From: an uncultured Collinsella sp.
GTDB lineage: Bacteria > Actinomycetota > Coriobacteriia > Coriobacteriales > Coriobacteriaceae
DNA: 24,222 nt
Assembly (NCBI GenBank): GCA_934630735.1
Contig: CAKTWK010000033.1
Span: 1 to 24,222 of the forward strand
Reading direction: 5' to 3'
In this document: piece by piece, positions 1 through 8,228 of the stretch
How positions within the stretch are numbered: position 1 is the stretch's first letter
How the letters are laid out: the number at the start of each line of letters is the position of its first letter
The notes under the pieces: generated by a model
What the model was told of the DNA's origin: nothing
Database searches by the model: none
The model's input: only the letters and a program-made list of their open reading frames with translations
Position numbers and translations under genes: made by a program

Positions 1-1
1 C

Positions 2-631
2 CTGGCCGCCATGGGCAAGCCGCCCCGCGCGGTCTACGACGCCTTCTGCCGCCGCTTCGAGCAGGTCACGCGCCGCGCCGGCAAGGAGCAGTACGTGGTG
101 CCCTACCTCATCAGCTCGCACCCAGGCAGCACCATGAAGGAGGCCGTGGAGCTGGCCGAGGCCGTGCGCGACATGGGCTACATGCCCGAGCAGGTGCAGG
201 ACTTCTACCCCACCCCGTCCACCATGTCGACCTGCATGTACTACACCGGCGTGGACCCACGCACCATGCAGCCGATCTACGTGGCACGCGACCCGCACGA
301 GAAGGCCATGCAGCGTGCGCTCATCCAATACCGCAAGCCCGAGAACTACAAGCTCGTACGCGAGGCACTGGAAAAGGCCGGCCGCCGCGATCTGATCGGC
401 TACACCAAACACTGTCTAATCCGCCCCGTGCCGCCGCGCCCGGGTGAGACGTCTGCTGGCGGTGGGCATGGCACCGGCAAGAAAGGCGGCAAGCCGCACG
501 GTGGCGCTGGCGGCAAGGGACCCAAAGGCAGCAAGGGGCACGGCGGCATGTCGCGTGCACAGAACACTGCCGGTCGCAACCGTGCAGCTCAGGGGCGTCA
601 GGGCGCCAACGGAGGCGGGCGTCGCAACTAG
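2..631 (+). CDS. YgiQ family radical SAM protein, C-terminal part (5' end outside window)
   Basis: The reading frame is open from the left edge to TAG at 629-631, giving 209 codons without a start of their own. The in-frame ATG at 11 lies inside conserved sequence and is not taken as the start. The text around YLISSHPGST, the DFYPTPSTMSTCMYYTG stretch and the downstream Lys/Arg-rich segment match the C-terminal half of the YgiQ (UPF0313) radical SAM family. The radical SAM CxxxCxxC motif would lie upstream of the window. The reaction of this family is not established. After about residue 145 the protein runs into a Gly/Lys/His/Arg-rich low-complexity tail of some 65 residues, probably disordered and perhaps nucleic-acid binding. 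The stop codon overlaps that of the convergent CPBP gene within the tetranucleotide CTAG. Confidence 0.85.
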   Translation: MAAMGKPPRAVYDAFCRRFEQVTRRAGKEQYVVPYLISSHPGSTMKEAVELAEAVRDMGYMPEQVQDFYPTPSTMSTCMYYTGVDPRTMQPIYVARDPHEKAMQRALIQYRKPENYKLVREALEKAGRRDLIGYTKHCLIRPVPPRPGETSAGGGHGTGKKGGKPHGGAGGKGPKGSKGHGGMSRAQNTAGRNRAAQGRQGANGGGRRN

Positions 632-1539
632 GGCAGCGGCGCGCTCGCTGCGCCCATCCCACACGCGTGGCGCAGCGAGCGCATAGCCTCAACGAGGATG
701 ACGCCGGCGATAGCGACCGTGATTACCACGTCGAGCGGTGTGTTCACAAACCACAACAGACCCATCAGGTACGACCCGGCGTTAAAGGCAAAGTGCAGCA
801 GGATCGTGTAGCGGAGCTTTCCGGTGGTCACGAGCACCCAGCCAAAGATGAGGCCGGCGGCACCCGCATAGCAGCCCTGCACCCAGTTCATGTGCATAAA
901 ACCGAAGATTGCCGCCTGCAGCACAATCGCCGCGGCGATACCCCACGTGCTTGGTGCCGCCCAGGGCACCATGGCGCCGTCCTGCGCGCTCGCACGACGC
1001 CTGCGCTTCCAAAGAGGGCGGCACTGCGGATTAAACGCTCGTAGCGAAAACTCAAAAACAATGCCGCGCACCAGCAACTCCTCGCAAAACGGAGCGCCGA
1101 GCACCGTGGTCAGGACGGCAAGAAGGTTGGTATCGCCCAAGCCTGTTTCCTCGACGAGCTCGCTATAGTCCGCCGCAACCTCGGGCAGCAGCGACAGCAC
1201 GCCGTCGCATAGGTAGCTAATGACCACCTGCATGGATAGGCCGATCACGACAACGCATGCGATGCGCTTCCATGCAGCATTTGCTCCCCCGCCGAGCGGG
1301 CGTTCACCTTGCCGGCGCGCCATGAAGGAGCGGGGCCACAGATAGCGCCACCACAGCAGCGCCATCAAAAACGACGCCGTCTGAGCGGCGGCCTGAAACC
1401 ATTGAATATCGAGATTGTCGATCGGGAAACCCGTCAGTGCCGACACGATGTCCAGCGCGGAGAACAAAACAATGCTCAAGGCAATATCGGCAGCGACGAC
1501 ACCAAAACAGGCAAGCGCCCAAACCAGCGCATTGAGCAT
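628..1539 (-). CDS. CPBP family intramembrane glutamic protease (CAAX/Abi type)
   Basis: This is a 303-residue polytopic membrane protein with about seven or eight hydrophobic segments. The CPBP signature is present: EExxxR as E153-E154-LLV-R158, then FxxxH with H216 in the FGFMHMNW stretch, and a third motif HFAFN with H249 and N253. In the family these residues form the glutamic-protease active site. Members process prenylated proteins, bacteriocin precursors or signalling proteins, or act as immunity factors. The substrate here is unknown. The start at 1539 was chosen because AGGAGG lies 5 nt upstream and the protein then begins at the first membrane segment. The frame stays open further upstream but overlaps the antitoxin gene. 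It lies 34 bp after the RelB-like gene and is probably cotranscribed with it. Confidence 0.88.
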   Translation of the reverse strand: MLNALVWALACFGVVAADIALSIVLFSALDIVSALTGFPIDNLDIQWFQAAAQTASFLMALLWWRYLWPRSFMARRQGERPLGGGANAAWKRIACVVVIGLSMQVVISYLCDGVLSLLPEVAADYSELVEETGLGDTNLLAVLTTVLGAPFCEELLVRGIVFEFSLRAFNPQCRPLWKRRRRASAQDGAMVPWAAPSTWGIAAAIVLQAAIFGFMHMNWVQGCYAGAAGLIFGWVLVTTGKLRYTILLHFAFNAGSYLMGLLWFVNTPLDVVITVAIAGVILVEAMRSLRHACGMGAASAPLP

Positions 1540-1573
1540 GCCAACCTCCTCAAAACCCGGCACTTGGGGACAG

Positions 1574-1777
1574 TCATTGTTGATGAGAATCGGGCGCAGC
1601 GCCAAAAGCCCCGTTGGGCGAGATGTCGAACGGGAAGGTGCCGCAGCGATTGAACGCGGCGATAAACATGCGGATAGCGTTGGACGGCGTGGTGCCCACG
1701 AGCTGGGTTGCCGCCGCGAAGGCCGCCTTTTCCTCGGGCAAGACCTTCGCGACAACCGGGGTCATGTGTTCTGCCAT
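1574..1777 (-). CDS. RelB/DinJ family antitoxin, apparently without its toxin
   Basis: This is a small protein of 67 residues. The central sequence KAAFAAATQLVGTTPSNAIR followed by MFIAAFNRCGTFPFDI has the ribbon-helix-helix layout of RelB/DinJ antitoxins: an N-terminal strand, two helices with the TPSNAIRMF turn, and the short G-x-x-PF-[DE] end. The start at 1777 follows an AAGGAAG ribosome site; the frame is open for 25 more codons upstream without a better site. RelB/DinJ proteins normally repress their own promoter and neutralise a RelE/YafQ-type RNase encoded directly downstream. No toxin reading frame follows here. Only 34 bp separate the stop from a CPBP protease gene. It could be a relic, an antitoxin acting in trans, or a partner of the protease. 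Confidence 0.75.
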   Translation of the reverse strand: MAEHMTPVVAKVLPEEKAAFAAATQLVGTTPSNAIRMFIAAFNRCGTFPFDISPNGAFGAAPDSHQQ

Positions 1778-1891
1778 GGCGCTTCCTTTTTGAAACGACG
1801 GTGGTGCGGATAGATGCGGGCCACGCGGCTGGGCGACGGGCTGTGAAGGCAACCCGATTGGCCCGCATCCGGAGTTTGTTTCTGCTGCGTT

Positions 1892-1920
1892 GGTATTACT
1901 TAGTATTCCTAAGTATTACC
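1892..1920 (-). promoter_or_regulatory. Candidate operator of the relB-like gene
   Basis: A 29-bp near-perfect palindrome starts with GGTATTACTTAG and differs at one position pair. Read on the minus strand it is also three direct repeats spaced exactly 10 bp apart: AATACTTAGG, AATACTAAGT, AATACCAACG. It lies 115-143 bp upstream of the antitoxin start. Repeats on one helical face fit cooperative binding by ribbon-helix-helix repressors, which is known for RelB-type antitoxins. A possible -10 box (TATTCT on the minus strand, 1929-1934) lies just upstream, with no clear -35 box. Confidence 0.5.
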
Positions 1921-1992
1921 CCGCAGATAGAATAGCACACCCGACCCCATGGGGGCGGAGGAAAACGAATCATTTTGTTGCTGAGTAGGTAT

Positions 1993-3369
1993 TTAGAGCG
2001 TGATGATGTCCGAGATATCGAGGGCCTGAGCGTCGGCGACATCGTGCGATGCAAGCAGCAGCATACGGCCGTCGAGCAAGTCGAGCACGACCTCGGCGCA
2101 TGCGTCGCGCGCAGCGGTATCTAAACCGGTAAAGGGCTCGTCAAGAATCATCGCGCCGCCCGGGCGCAGCAGAGCTCGAGCGATCTCGACACGACGGCGC
2201 TGTCCACCCGAAAGCTCGGCCACGCGCGCATGCACGTCGATTCCCGGCACCAACCGGCGCAGTAAGGCTGCAGCACTCGAAGTATCCACGCGTGCATCGG
2301 CGCACACCAGCACGTTATCCAGCGCCGAGGCGCCCTCTACCAGGCGCGCGTCCTGAAACACCGTCGAGCACGGCACGCACTCCCCCGCTGCCAACGAAAG
2401 CAGCGTCGACTTGCCCATGCCCGAGGCGCCCATCACACAAATACGCCCACCCGCAGGCACGTTGAGCTCCAGACCGTCGAGCGCCGGAGCCCACGGCGCG
2501 CGATCGCCCACGGCAAGCGCAAGCCCCGCTGCAGCACCATCGCTCGCAGCCCCCGCACGCCCGCAAGCGCCGCGCCCATGCGCCCGCACGGCCGCGCGCC
2601 ACGCCACGGGTCCCGAAACCCGCAGCAGCCACACCAGCACGCGCTCGCACGCCCACGAGGCAGCAACGACCAGCACGGTCCACGCCAGCAGGTCCGCTGT
2701 CTCGATCAAAAGCTTCGCCTGATAGATGCGCTCACCCACGGTGCCCACCGCCATGCCGATGAGCTCCGCCGCCACGCCAGCCTTCCAGCTCATGCCGATC
2801 ACGGCACGCGCGCACGAAAGTACAAACGGCAGGACCTCGCGCCAGGTATGGGCGAAGAACAGTCGCCAGCCCCGCACACCATGCAGACGAAACATCTGCT
2901 CCAGCGGCTGATCAACCTGCGCCAAACCCTCAACCAGCGAAAAATACACGCCCGGCAGCGCCATCAAAAAGACTGCCGCGATGCTCACGCGCGCCGATCC
3001 CAGCCAAATGAGCAGCAGGACCACCACGCAGGCAACCGGCGTCGCCTTTACAAACGAAAGCGCCGGCGCCACCAAGCGTGCAAACGCCCGCGAGCGCGAC
3101 GAAATTCCGGCCAGCAAACCACCGCACACCGCGGCAAGCGCCAAACCGCCTAGAATCCGTGCACCCGAGCCCGCCAAAATCGCCCAGGTACCACCATCGC
3201 ACACCAGCCGCAGCAACGCCACCACAACAGCACCCGGCCCCGGCAAAATCAGCGGCTGCGCCACCAGCGCCGCCACCAGCATCCACACGGCAAGCCAAAA
3301 GGCGGCGACGACACCTGCTGCCGCCACCGCCTTCATGCGCTCTGTCATTTGTCGAGCAAACGCACGCAC
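1993..3369 (-). CDS. ABC transporter, permease fused to ATPase (nitrate/sulfonate/NMT1-type importer)
   Basis: One 458-residue chain carries both transporter halves. Residues 1-255 form a BPD-type permease with about six membrane segments and an EAA-like loop near residues 157-183 (FRLHGVRGW to REVLP), as in SsuC/TauC-like permeases. Residues 295-458 form an unusually short ATPase: Walker A GASGMGKST at 314-322, Q339, signature LSGGQ at 386-390, Walker B with E411 and switch H442. About 35 Ala/Gly/Arg-rich residues link them. The start is GTG at 3369 with GGAG 6 nt upstream; the next ATG is seven codons in. The gene begins 3 nt after the stop of the binding-protein gene, so the two are surely cotranscribed. 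These subunits are normally separate proteins. The transported compound cannot be read from the sequence. Confidence 0.88.
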   Translation of the reverse strand: MRAFARQMTERMKAVAAAGVVAAFWLAVWMLVAALVAQPLILPGPGAVVVALLRLVCDGGTWAILAGSGARILGGLALAAVCGGLLAGISSRSRAFARLVAPALSFVKATPVACVVVLLLIWLGSARVSIAAVFLMALPGVYFSLVEGLAQVDQPLEQMFRLHGVRGWRLFFAHTWREVLPFVLSCARAVIGMSWKAGVAAELIGMAVGTVGERIYQAKLLIETADLLAWTVLVVAASWACERVLVWLLRVSGPVAWRAAVRAHGRGACGRAGAASDGAAAGLALAVGDRAPWAPALDGLELNVPAGGRICVMGASGMGKSTLLSLAAGECVPCSTVFQDARLVEGASALDNVLVCADARVDTSSAAALLRRLVPGIDVHARVAELSGGQRRRVEIARALLRPGGAMILDEPFTGLDTAARDACAEVVLDLLDGRMLLLASHDVADAQALDISDIITL

Positions 3370-3372
3370 GGG

Positions 3373-4428
3373 CTACTCCAAGTAGTAGAAATCGTCAGCC
3401 GGAAGCTTACCACCAACGGCGCTCGCGTCCGCGTCGAACAGTACCCGCAGATACCCGCTAAGTGCCGCCTTCATATCCTTGCCCGTCTGGCAGACAAGCA
3501 TGCACCCGGGAATCGCCTTCTCGGCGATCTTGGCGTTATCCACGATGCCGGCATCGACCACGGCCTGCGCCCAGTCTGCCGGCGCCGCATTGACAGCCTT
3601 AACGCTCGCCGCATGGCAGCTCAAGAACTCCGCCACTGCCTCGGGATGCTCCTCGGCAAACGCGCGGCGCACCACGGTCACGCCCGTCAGCAGGCGCGAA
3701 CCCGTGTCACCCGCCAGCTCATCCCACGCATCGGTCAGACTCACCGGCGCCGATAGCTTGCCCTCGCTCTTGGCGATGGCAGCGGTCTTGAACGGCTCCG
3801 GCAGCACGCCCACGGCAGACGGGTCGGCAAGCAGGGCCGACAGCACCTCGGTGGGCTCGCTCTTAAACTCAAGCGCCACCTGGCCGGTCAGGCCCGCGCG
3901 CTCCAGCAGGTAGTTCATGACGTACTCCGGCGTGGTGCCCTTGCCCGTCATGTAGACGGTACGACCTGCCAGATCGCCAAACGAGGCAACGTCCGCGTTA
4001 CCCGTCACCACGTTCAGCACGCCCAGCGTGTTGATGTCGATGACCTGCACCGCGCCCTCGGTCTTGTTGTAGAGCACGCTCGCCACGTTGGCGGGCACCA
4101 GGGCAATGTCGACATCTCCCTGAATGACCTTGGGCACAATCTCGTCGGCGGCGGTGTTGATCGCAAAGTCGAACTCGTTGTCCGTGGCACCGTCAGCCGC
4201 CTGGTCCATAAACTGCACCAGACCGATCGACGTCGGACCCTTGAGCGAGGCGACGTGCACCTCAACCGGCTCGGCAGCGGCACCGGCGCCGTCCGTGGCA
4301 TCCGAGCCCACAGCAGACCCGGCCCCGGCAGCCCCGCCGCCACAGCCAACCAGCGCAAGCGACAGCGCGCCCGCAGCAAGCGCCGAGGCAAATCCTCGGC
4401 GCGACAGCTCAACATTAAACGCGCGCAT
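3373..4428 (-). CDS. ABC transporter substrate-binding lipoprotein (NMT1/SsuA-like)
   Basis: This is a 351-residue lipoprotein. The N-terminus has a twin-arginine-like SRRGFAS motif, a hydrophobic stretch and the lipobox LVGC, so it is probably exported (perhaps by Tat) and anchored outside the membrane. The mature part follows the two-lobe periplasmic-binding fold of the NMT1/THI5 and SsuA group: GPTSIGLVQFM near the start, GDVDIALVPANVASVLYNKT, a LAGRTVYMTGKGTTPEYVM segment and VLPEPF. The family binds sulfonates, nitrate, bicarbonate or pyrimidine precursors, and the ligand here is unknown. ATG at 4428 follows AGGGGAAG and lies 2 nt after the hydrogenase stop; the permease-ATPase gene starts 3 nt after its own stop. 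Its place between a hydrogenase and its transporter suggests a job in the hydrogenase pathway. Confidence 0.87.
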   Translation of the reverse strand: MRAFNVELSRRGFASALAAGALSLALVGCGGGAAGAGSAVGSDATDGAGAAAEPVEVHVASLKGPTSIGLVQFMDQAADGATDNEFDFAINTAADEIVPKVIQGDVDIALVPANVASVLYNKTEGAVQVIDINTLGVLNVVTGNADVASFGDLAGRTVYMTGKGTTPEYVMNYLLERAGLTGQVALEFKSEPTEVLSALLADPSAVGVLPEPFKTAAIAKSEGKLSAPVSLTDAWDELAGDTGSRLLTGVTVVRRAFAEEHPEAVAEFLSCHAASVKAVNAAPADWAQAVVDAGIVDNAKIAEKAIPGCMLVCQTGKDMKAALSGYLRVLFDADASAVGGKLPADDFYYLE

Positions 4429-4430
4429 CG

Positions 4431-6242
4431 TTAGCACTTCCCCTCGTTGGGCATCGACCAGGCGTGATGGTCGGTATGCAGCAGCTCCTCGGCCAGCGGC
4501 GAGAGCGGCGCGCCCAAGAACTCGCGGTAGCATGCTTGGACATCGGGATTCTCGTGCGAGAAGCGAATGTCCGCGGCGGCATCCAGGCCCCACAGCACCT
4601 GGCCGCGCTCGGCCGCCAGCTCGCAGCCGTCGTGGATGGGCTGACCGCCGCCACCGACGCAGCCGCCCGGGCATGCCATAACCTCAACGAAGTCATAGCT
4701 CACGCGGCCGTCGCGAATCGCGTCGAGCAGGCGGGCGGCGTTACCCAACCCGTGCGCCACGGCGACGCGCACCTTGGTGCCATCGATATCGGCGACGGCT
4801 TCCTTCCAGCCGTCGAGTCCGCGCACGTCGGTAAAGAAATCGGCATCGGGGTTCTTGCCCGTCACCAGGTAATATGCCGAGCGCACGGCGGCCTCCATCA
4901 CGCCGCCCGTGGCACCAAAGATCACGCCCGCGCCCGTGCCAAAGCCCAGCGGCGTATCGAGCGGCTCCTCGACCAGCGTATCCACGCTCACGTGGCTCGC
5001 GCGGATCATGCGCACCATCTCGCGCACCGTCAGCGCAACGTCCACATCGGGCGTGCCGTCCTCGCCCACCATGCTCGGCAGCGCGCACTCGGCCTTCTTG
5101 GCCGTGCACGGCATAACGGACACCACGAACAGGCGCTCGGGCTCCACGCCCAACACCTTGGCGTAGTAGGTCTTGGCAATAGCGCCGAACATCTGCTGCG
5201 GCGACTTGGACGTGGACAGACTGTCGACAAACTCCAGATAGCGCGCCTTCACAAAGCGCACCCAGCCCGGGCAGCAGCTCGTAAACATGGGCCAGCCGCG
5301 GCTGTCGCCCTCATCCTTGGCGGCCTTACCCAGGCGCTCGAGCAGCTCGGAACCCTCCTCCATAATGGTGAGGTCGGCCGAGAAATCGGTATCGAACACG
5401 TACTCAAAGCCAACGCGGCGCAGCGCGCAAGCCAGACGCTCGACGGTGGCCTCCTCGCGCGGAATGCCAAGTTCCTCGCCCCAGGCGCTGCGCACGGCAG
5501 GCGCGATCTGCACCAGCACGATCTTGTCGGGATTAGCGAGCGCGTCAAACACGGTCTCGGTATCGTCCCGCTCGCGCAGGGCGCCCGTCGGGCAATGCGT
5601 GATGCACTGGCCGCACGCGACGCAATCGGTCTTGCCGATCGGCGCGCGCCCGCGGGTACCCACGGCGGTATGCGTGGCGCGGTTGGTCAGGTCCCAAATC
5701 CCTAGGCCCTGCACGCTCTCGCACACCTTGATGCAGCGCATGCATTTAATGCACTTGTCGTTTTCGCGGATGATGGGAAAATCGAAATCCCAGCCCTCGC
5801 CCGCCAAATGCCTTTGATACGGCAGATAGAAAATGCCCAGGTCGTTGGCGATGGTCTGCAGGTTGCAGTTGCCGCTGCGCACGCAGCTCGTGCACTGCGA
5901 ATCGTGCTGAGACAGCAGCAGCTGCACGTTGGTGCGACGGGCCTCGCGGGCCTTGGGGCTGTTGGTGTGGACCACCATGCCATCGAGCACGTAGTTGTTG
6001 CAGGCGGCAACCAGCTGGTCGCAGCCCTCGACCTCGACCACGCACACGCGGCAGCCGCCGATCTCGTTTAGATCGCGCAGGTAGCACAGGGTGGGAATCT
6101 GGATGCCGACGGACTTGGCCGCGTCCAGGATCGTGGTGTGCTCGGGCACCACGACCCCGCAATTATCGATCGTGAGCTTGACCATGTTGAGTGCTCCGCT
6201 TTCGGTGTTGTCGCTGACAGTGGTTTTGTTGGGCTCTACCAT
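4431..6242 (-). CDS. hydA: [FeFe]-hydrogenase, multi-cluster (CpI-like domain layout)
   Basis: This 603-residue enzyme interconverts protons and H2. Domains in order: a [2Fe-2S] ferredoxin domain (C53, C64, C67, C81), a His-ligated [4Fe-4S] site (H113, C117, C120, C126), two [4Fe-4S] clusters (C164/167/170/174 and C207/210/213/217), and the H-cluster domain. The three H-cluster motifs are intact: TSCCPGW (C323, C324), MPCTAKK (C379) and MACPGGCVGGGGQP (C524, C528). No signal peptide is seen, so it is cytoplasmic. The start at 6242 has a strong AGGGAGGA site and overlaps the stop of the upstream flavoprotein gene (ATGGTAG). ATG at 6185, where the ferredoxin fold begins, is an alternative with GGAG 8 nt upstream. 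The flavoprotein encoded before it is the likely electron partner. Maturases HydE, HydF and HydG are not in the window. Confidence 0.96.
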   Translation of the reverse strand: MVEPNKTTVSDNTESGALNMVKLTIDNCGVVVPEHTTILDAAKSVGIQIPTLCYLRDLNEIGGCRVCVVEVEGCDQLVAACNNYVLDGMVVHTNSPKAREARRTNVQLLLSQHDSQCTSCVRSGNCNLQTIANDLGIFYLPYQRHLAGEGWDFDFPIIRENDKCIKCMRCIKVCESVQGLGIWDLTNRATHTAVGTRGRAPIGKTDCVACGQCITHCPTGALRERDDTETVFDALANPDKIVLVQIAPAVRSAWGEELGIPREEATVERLACALRRVGFEYVFDTDFSADLTIMEEGSELLERLGKAAKDEGDSRGWPMFTSCCPGWVRFVKARYLEFVDSLSTSKSPQQMFGAIAKTYYAKVLGVEPERLFVVSVMPCTAKKAECALPSMVGEDGTPDVDVALTVREMVRMIRASHVSVDTLVEEPLDTPLGFGTGAGVIFGATGGVMEAAVRSAYYLVTGKNPDADFFTDVRGLDGWKEAVADIDGTKVRVAVAHGLGNAARLLDAIRDGRVSYDFVEVMACPGGCVGGGGQPIHDGCELAAERGQVLWGLDAAADIRFSHENPDVQACYREFLGAPLSPLAEELLHTDHHAWSMPNEGKC

Positions 6243-8068
6243 TCCAGGTTCCTCCCTCCGCGGAACGCGCCAAAGCCAAAGTGGTCGCAACGCAGGCAGC
6301 GGCTTGCCTCCTGGCGTGCCTCCTCCTCGGTAAGGCCCCGTTCGACCAGATTCCAATCGTGGATGCGCTCGCCGGCCTCGCGCTCGCCCAGCTCGCAGCG
6401 GCCGCACTCGTGCTTGCCCTTAAACTGCACGGTCGGCAGCTCAACGTCGAGCTTGATCTTGTGGTCAAAGCCCAGGTAGCGGTCGATATTTGCCGAAGCC
6501 ACGCGGCCGGCGTTGATGGCACGGATGACCGTGGCGGGGCCGGTCTGACAGTCGCCGCCGCTAAAGAGACCATCGAAGTTGGGCACGGCGCCGTCCGAAT
6601 CGGTGACGACGCGACCCCACTTGCAGGCGATGCCCATGTCCTCAAACGGCTTGGAATCGATGTCCTGGCCAATGGCCACAAACACGCGCTCGCAGGGAAT
6701 GACGCGCTCGGGCGTGGCGGCGGCACGCGGGGCCGGACGCCCACGACGGGGCTCACCGATAATCTGCGGCTGCACGCGCAGGCCGCTCACGCGACCGTCC
6801 TCGCCCGTCTCGATAGCGAGCGGGGCCGTGAGCTCCAGAACCTCGCAGCCCTCGGCCTGGGCGCCGGCAATCTCGGCATCCTGGGCCGTCATGTCGCAGA
6901 TGCGACGGCGGTAGACGATGCTCACCTTTTCGGCACCGCAGCGCACGGCAGAGCGTGCCACGTCCATGGCCACATTGCCGCCGCCGATGACGCACACGCG
7001 CTGGCCGCTCAGGTCGGGCAGCTCGTCGTCGCCGATGGCACGCAGCATCTTGACGGCCGACTCTACGCCGGGCGCCTCTTCGCCCGGAAGGCCGAGCTTC
7101 TTATCGCTGTGGGCGCCAATGGCCAGGTAGACGGCATCAAACTCGTCGCGCAGGCGGGCAAGCTCCTCGTCGTTGACGGAGTGGTCGAGTTCCACGTCGA
7201 TGCCGGCGCTCAAGATCCAGTCGATCTCGGCCTGCAGGCGCTCGCGCGGCAGGCGGTAGCTGGGGATGCCGTAGCGCAACATGCCGCCCAAGTGGTGACG
7301 CTGCTCAAAGATCGTCACCTTATGGCCCATCACGGCTAGGTAGTAGGCACAGGAAAGGCCGGCCGGGCCGCCGCCAATCACGGCGATGCGCTTGCCGGTG
7401 TTGTCGGCCACGCTGGGCTTGTAATCGTTGAGGTCGCTGTGCTCAACGGCAAAACGCTTGAGGGCGAGGATGTTCATGGGATCGTCGACCATGCCGCGAC
7501 GGCAGTGCATCTCGCAGGGATGCTCGCACACCAGGCCGCAAACGAGCGGCAGCGGGTTGTTCTTGCGGATGACCTTGACGGCATCGGCATAGCGGCCGGC
7601 CTCGACCAGCGAAATGTAACCGGGAATGTCGACGTGCGCCGGGCAGCCCGAGACGCACGGGACGCGAGCCTCGCGGTCAAAGCCGCAGGAGTGCTCGCGG
7701 ATGTGGTGCTCAAAATCGTCGCGGAAACCGCGGATAGCCGTAAGCGCCATGGCGCCGGCCTCGTAACCGATGGCGCAGTCGCTCGAAAGATAGATGGTGC
7801 GGGCGGTGCGCTCGATCAGATTGAGCGTGGACTCGTCGGCGCGGCCCTCGAGTACATCGGCGAGCAGATCGCTCAGCGCGCTCAGGCCCACGCGGCAGGG
7901 CGTACACTTGCCGCAGCTCTGGGTGGAGCACAGGTTGACGAGCGCCGCCGTAAACTCAACGGGGCACGGGGCGAGCGAACTCACCGCCAGACGGCGTCCG
8001 AGCGCATCGTGCAGATCGTCCATGACGGCCTGAGCGTGGCTGCGTTCCATTACGTGCAGTCGAGCCAT
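6236..8068 (-). CDS. NuoF-type 4Fe-4S domain fused to GltD-like FAD/NAD(P) oxidoreductase
   Basis: This 610-residue fusion has three parts. Residues 30-120 match only the C-terminal iron-sulfur part of NuoF/HydB (SCGKCTPCRVG, C52, C55, C58, and a later C98); the NuoF FMN/NADH domain is absent. Residues 125-215 are a Cys-rich Fer4_20-like segment (C138, C142, C177, C181, C185, C189). Residues 225 to about 525 form a GltD/NfnB-like two-dinucleotide flavoprotein, with IGGGPAG at 231-237 for FAD and IGGGNVAMD at 361-369 for NAD(P). The C-terminus has a further CxxC pair (CLRC). It probably passes electrons between NAD(P)H and the hydrogenase encoded next, whose start codon overlaps this stop. Start 8068 follows GAGGGG by 5 nt; an in-frame ATG at 8083 lacks such a site. 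It is the first gene of the four-gene operon. Confidence 0.9.
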   Translation of the reverse strand: MARLHVMERSHAQAVMDDLHDALGRRLAVSSLAPCPVEFTAALVNLCSTQSCGKCTPCRVGLSALSDLLADVLEGRADESTLNLIERTARTIYLSSDCAIGYEAGAMALTAIRGFRDDFEHHIREHSCGFDREARVPCVSGCPAHVDIPGYISLVEAGRYADAVKVIRKNNPLPLVCGLVCEHPCEMHCRRGMVDDPMNILALKRFAVEHSDLNDYKPSVADNTGKRIAVIGGGPAGLSCAYYLAVMGHKVTIFEQRHHLGGMLRYGIPSYRLPRERLQAEIDWILSAGIDVELDHSVNDEELARLRDEFDAVYLAIGAHSDKKLGLPGEEAPGVESAVKMLRAIGDDELPDLSGQRVCVIGGGNVAMDVARSAVRCGAEKVSIVYRRRICDMTAQDAEIAGAQAEGCEVLELTAPLAIETGEDGRVSGLRVQPQIIGEPRRGRPAPRAAATPERVIPCERVFVAIGQDIDSKPFEDMGIACKWGRVVTDSDGAVPNFDGLFSGGDCQTGPATVIRAINAGRVASANIDRYLGFDHKIKLDVELPTVQFKGKHECGRCELGEREAGERIHDWNLVERGLTEEEARQEASRCLRCDHFGFGAFRGGRNLEW

Positions 8069-8228
8069 AAGATCCCCTCTCATGCGGCAGCCCGGAGGCG
8101 AGGCCGGGCGAAATTGCTACACGCACAACATTGACCTAAATAGTTGTTAGGTCTCCACATGGTTCGGCAGGCGGTATGAAATGTCGTCCTTAGCGGTGAA
8201 AACGAACATTTCCGCAGATAAATGCCAT

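Noticed and set aside
1540..1573. Remnant toxin gene between the antitoxin and CPBP genes
   Set aside because: Only 34 bp are available and they hold a GGGGACA tag and a ribosome site; no RelE/YafQ-like residues can be read in any frame.
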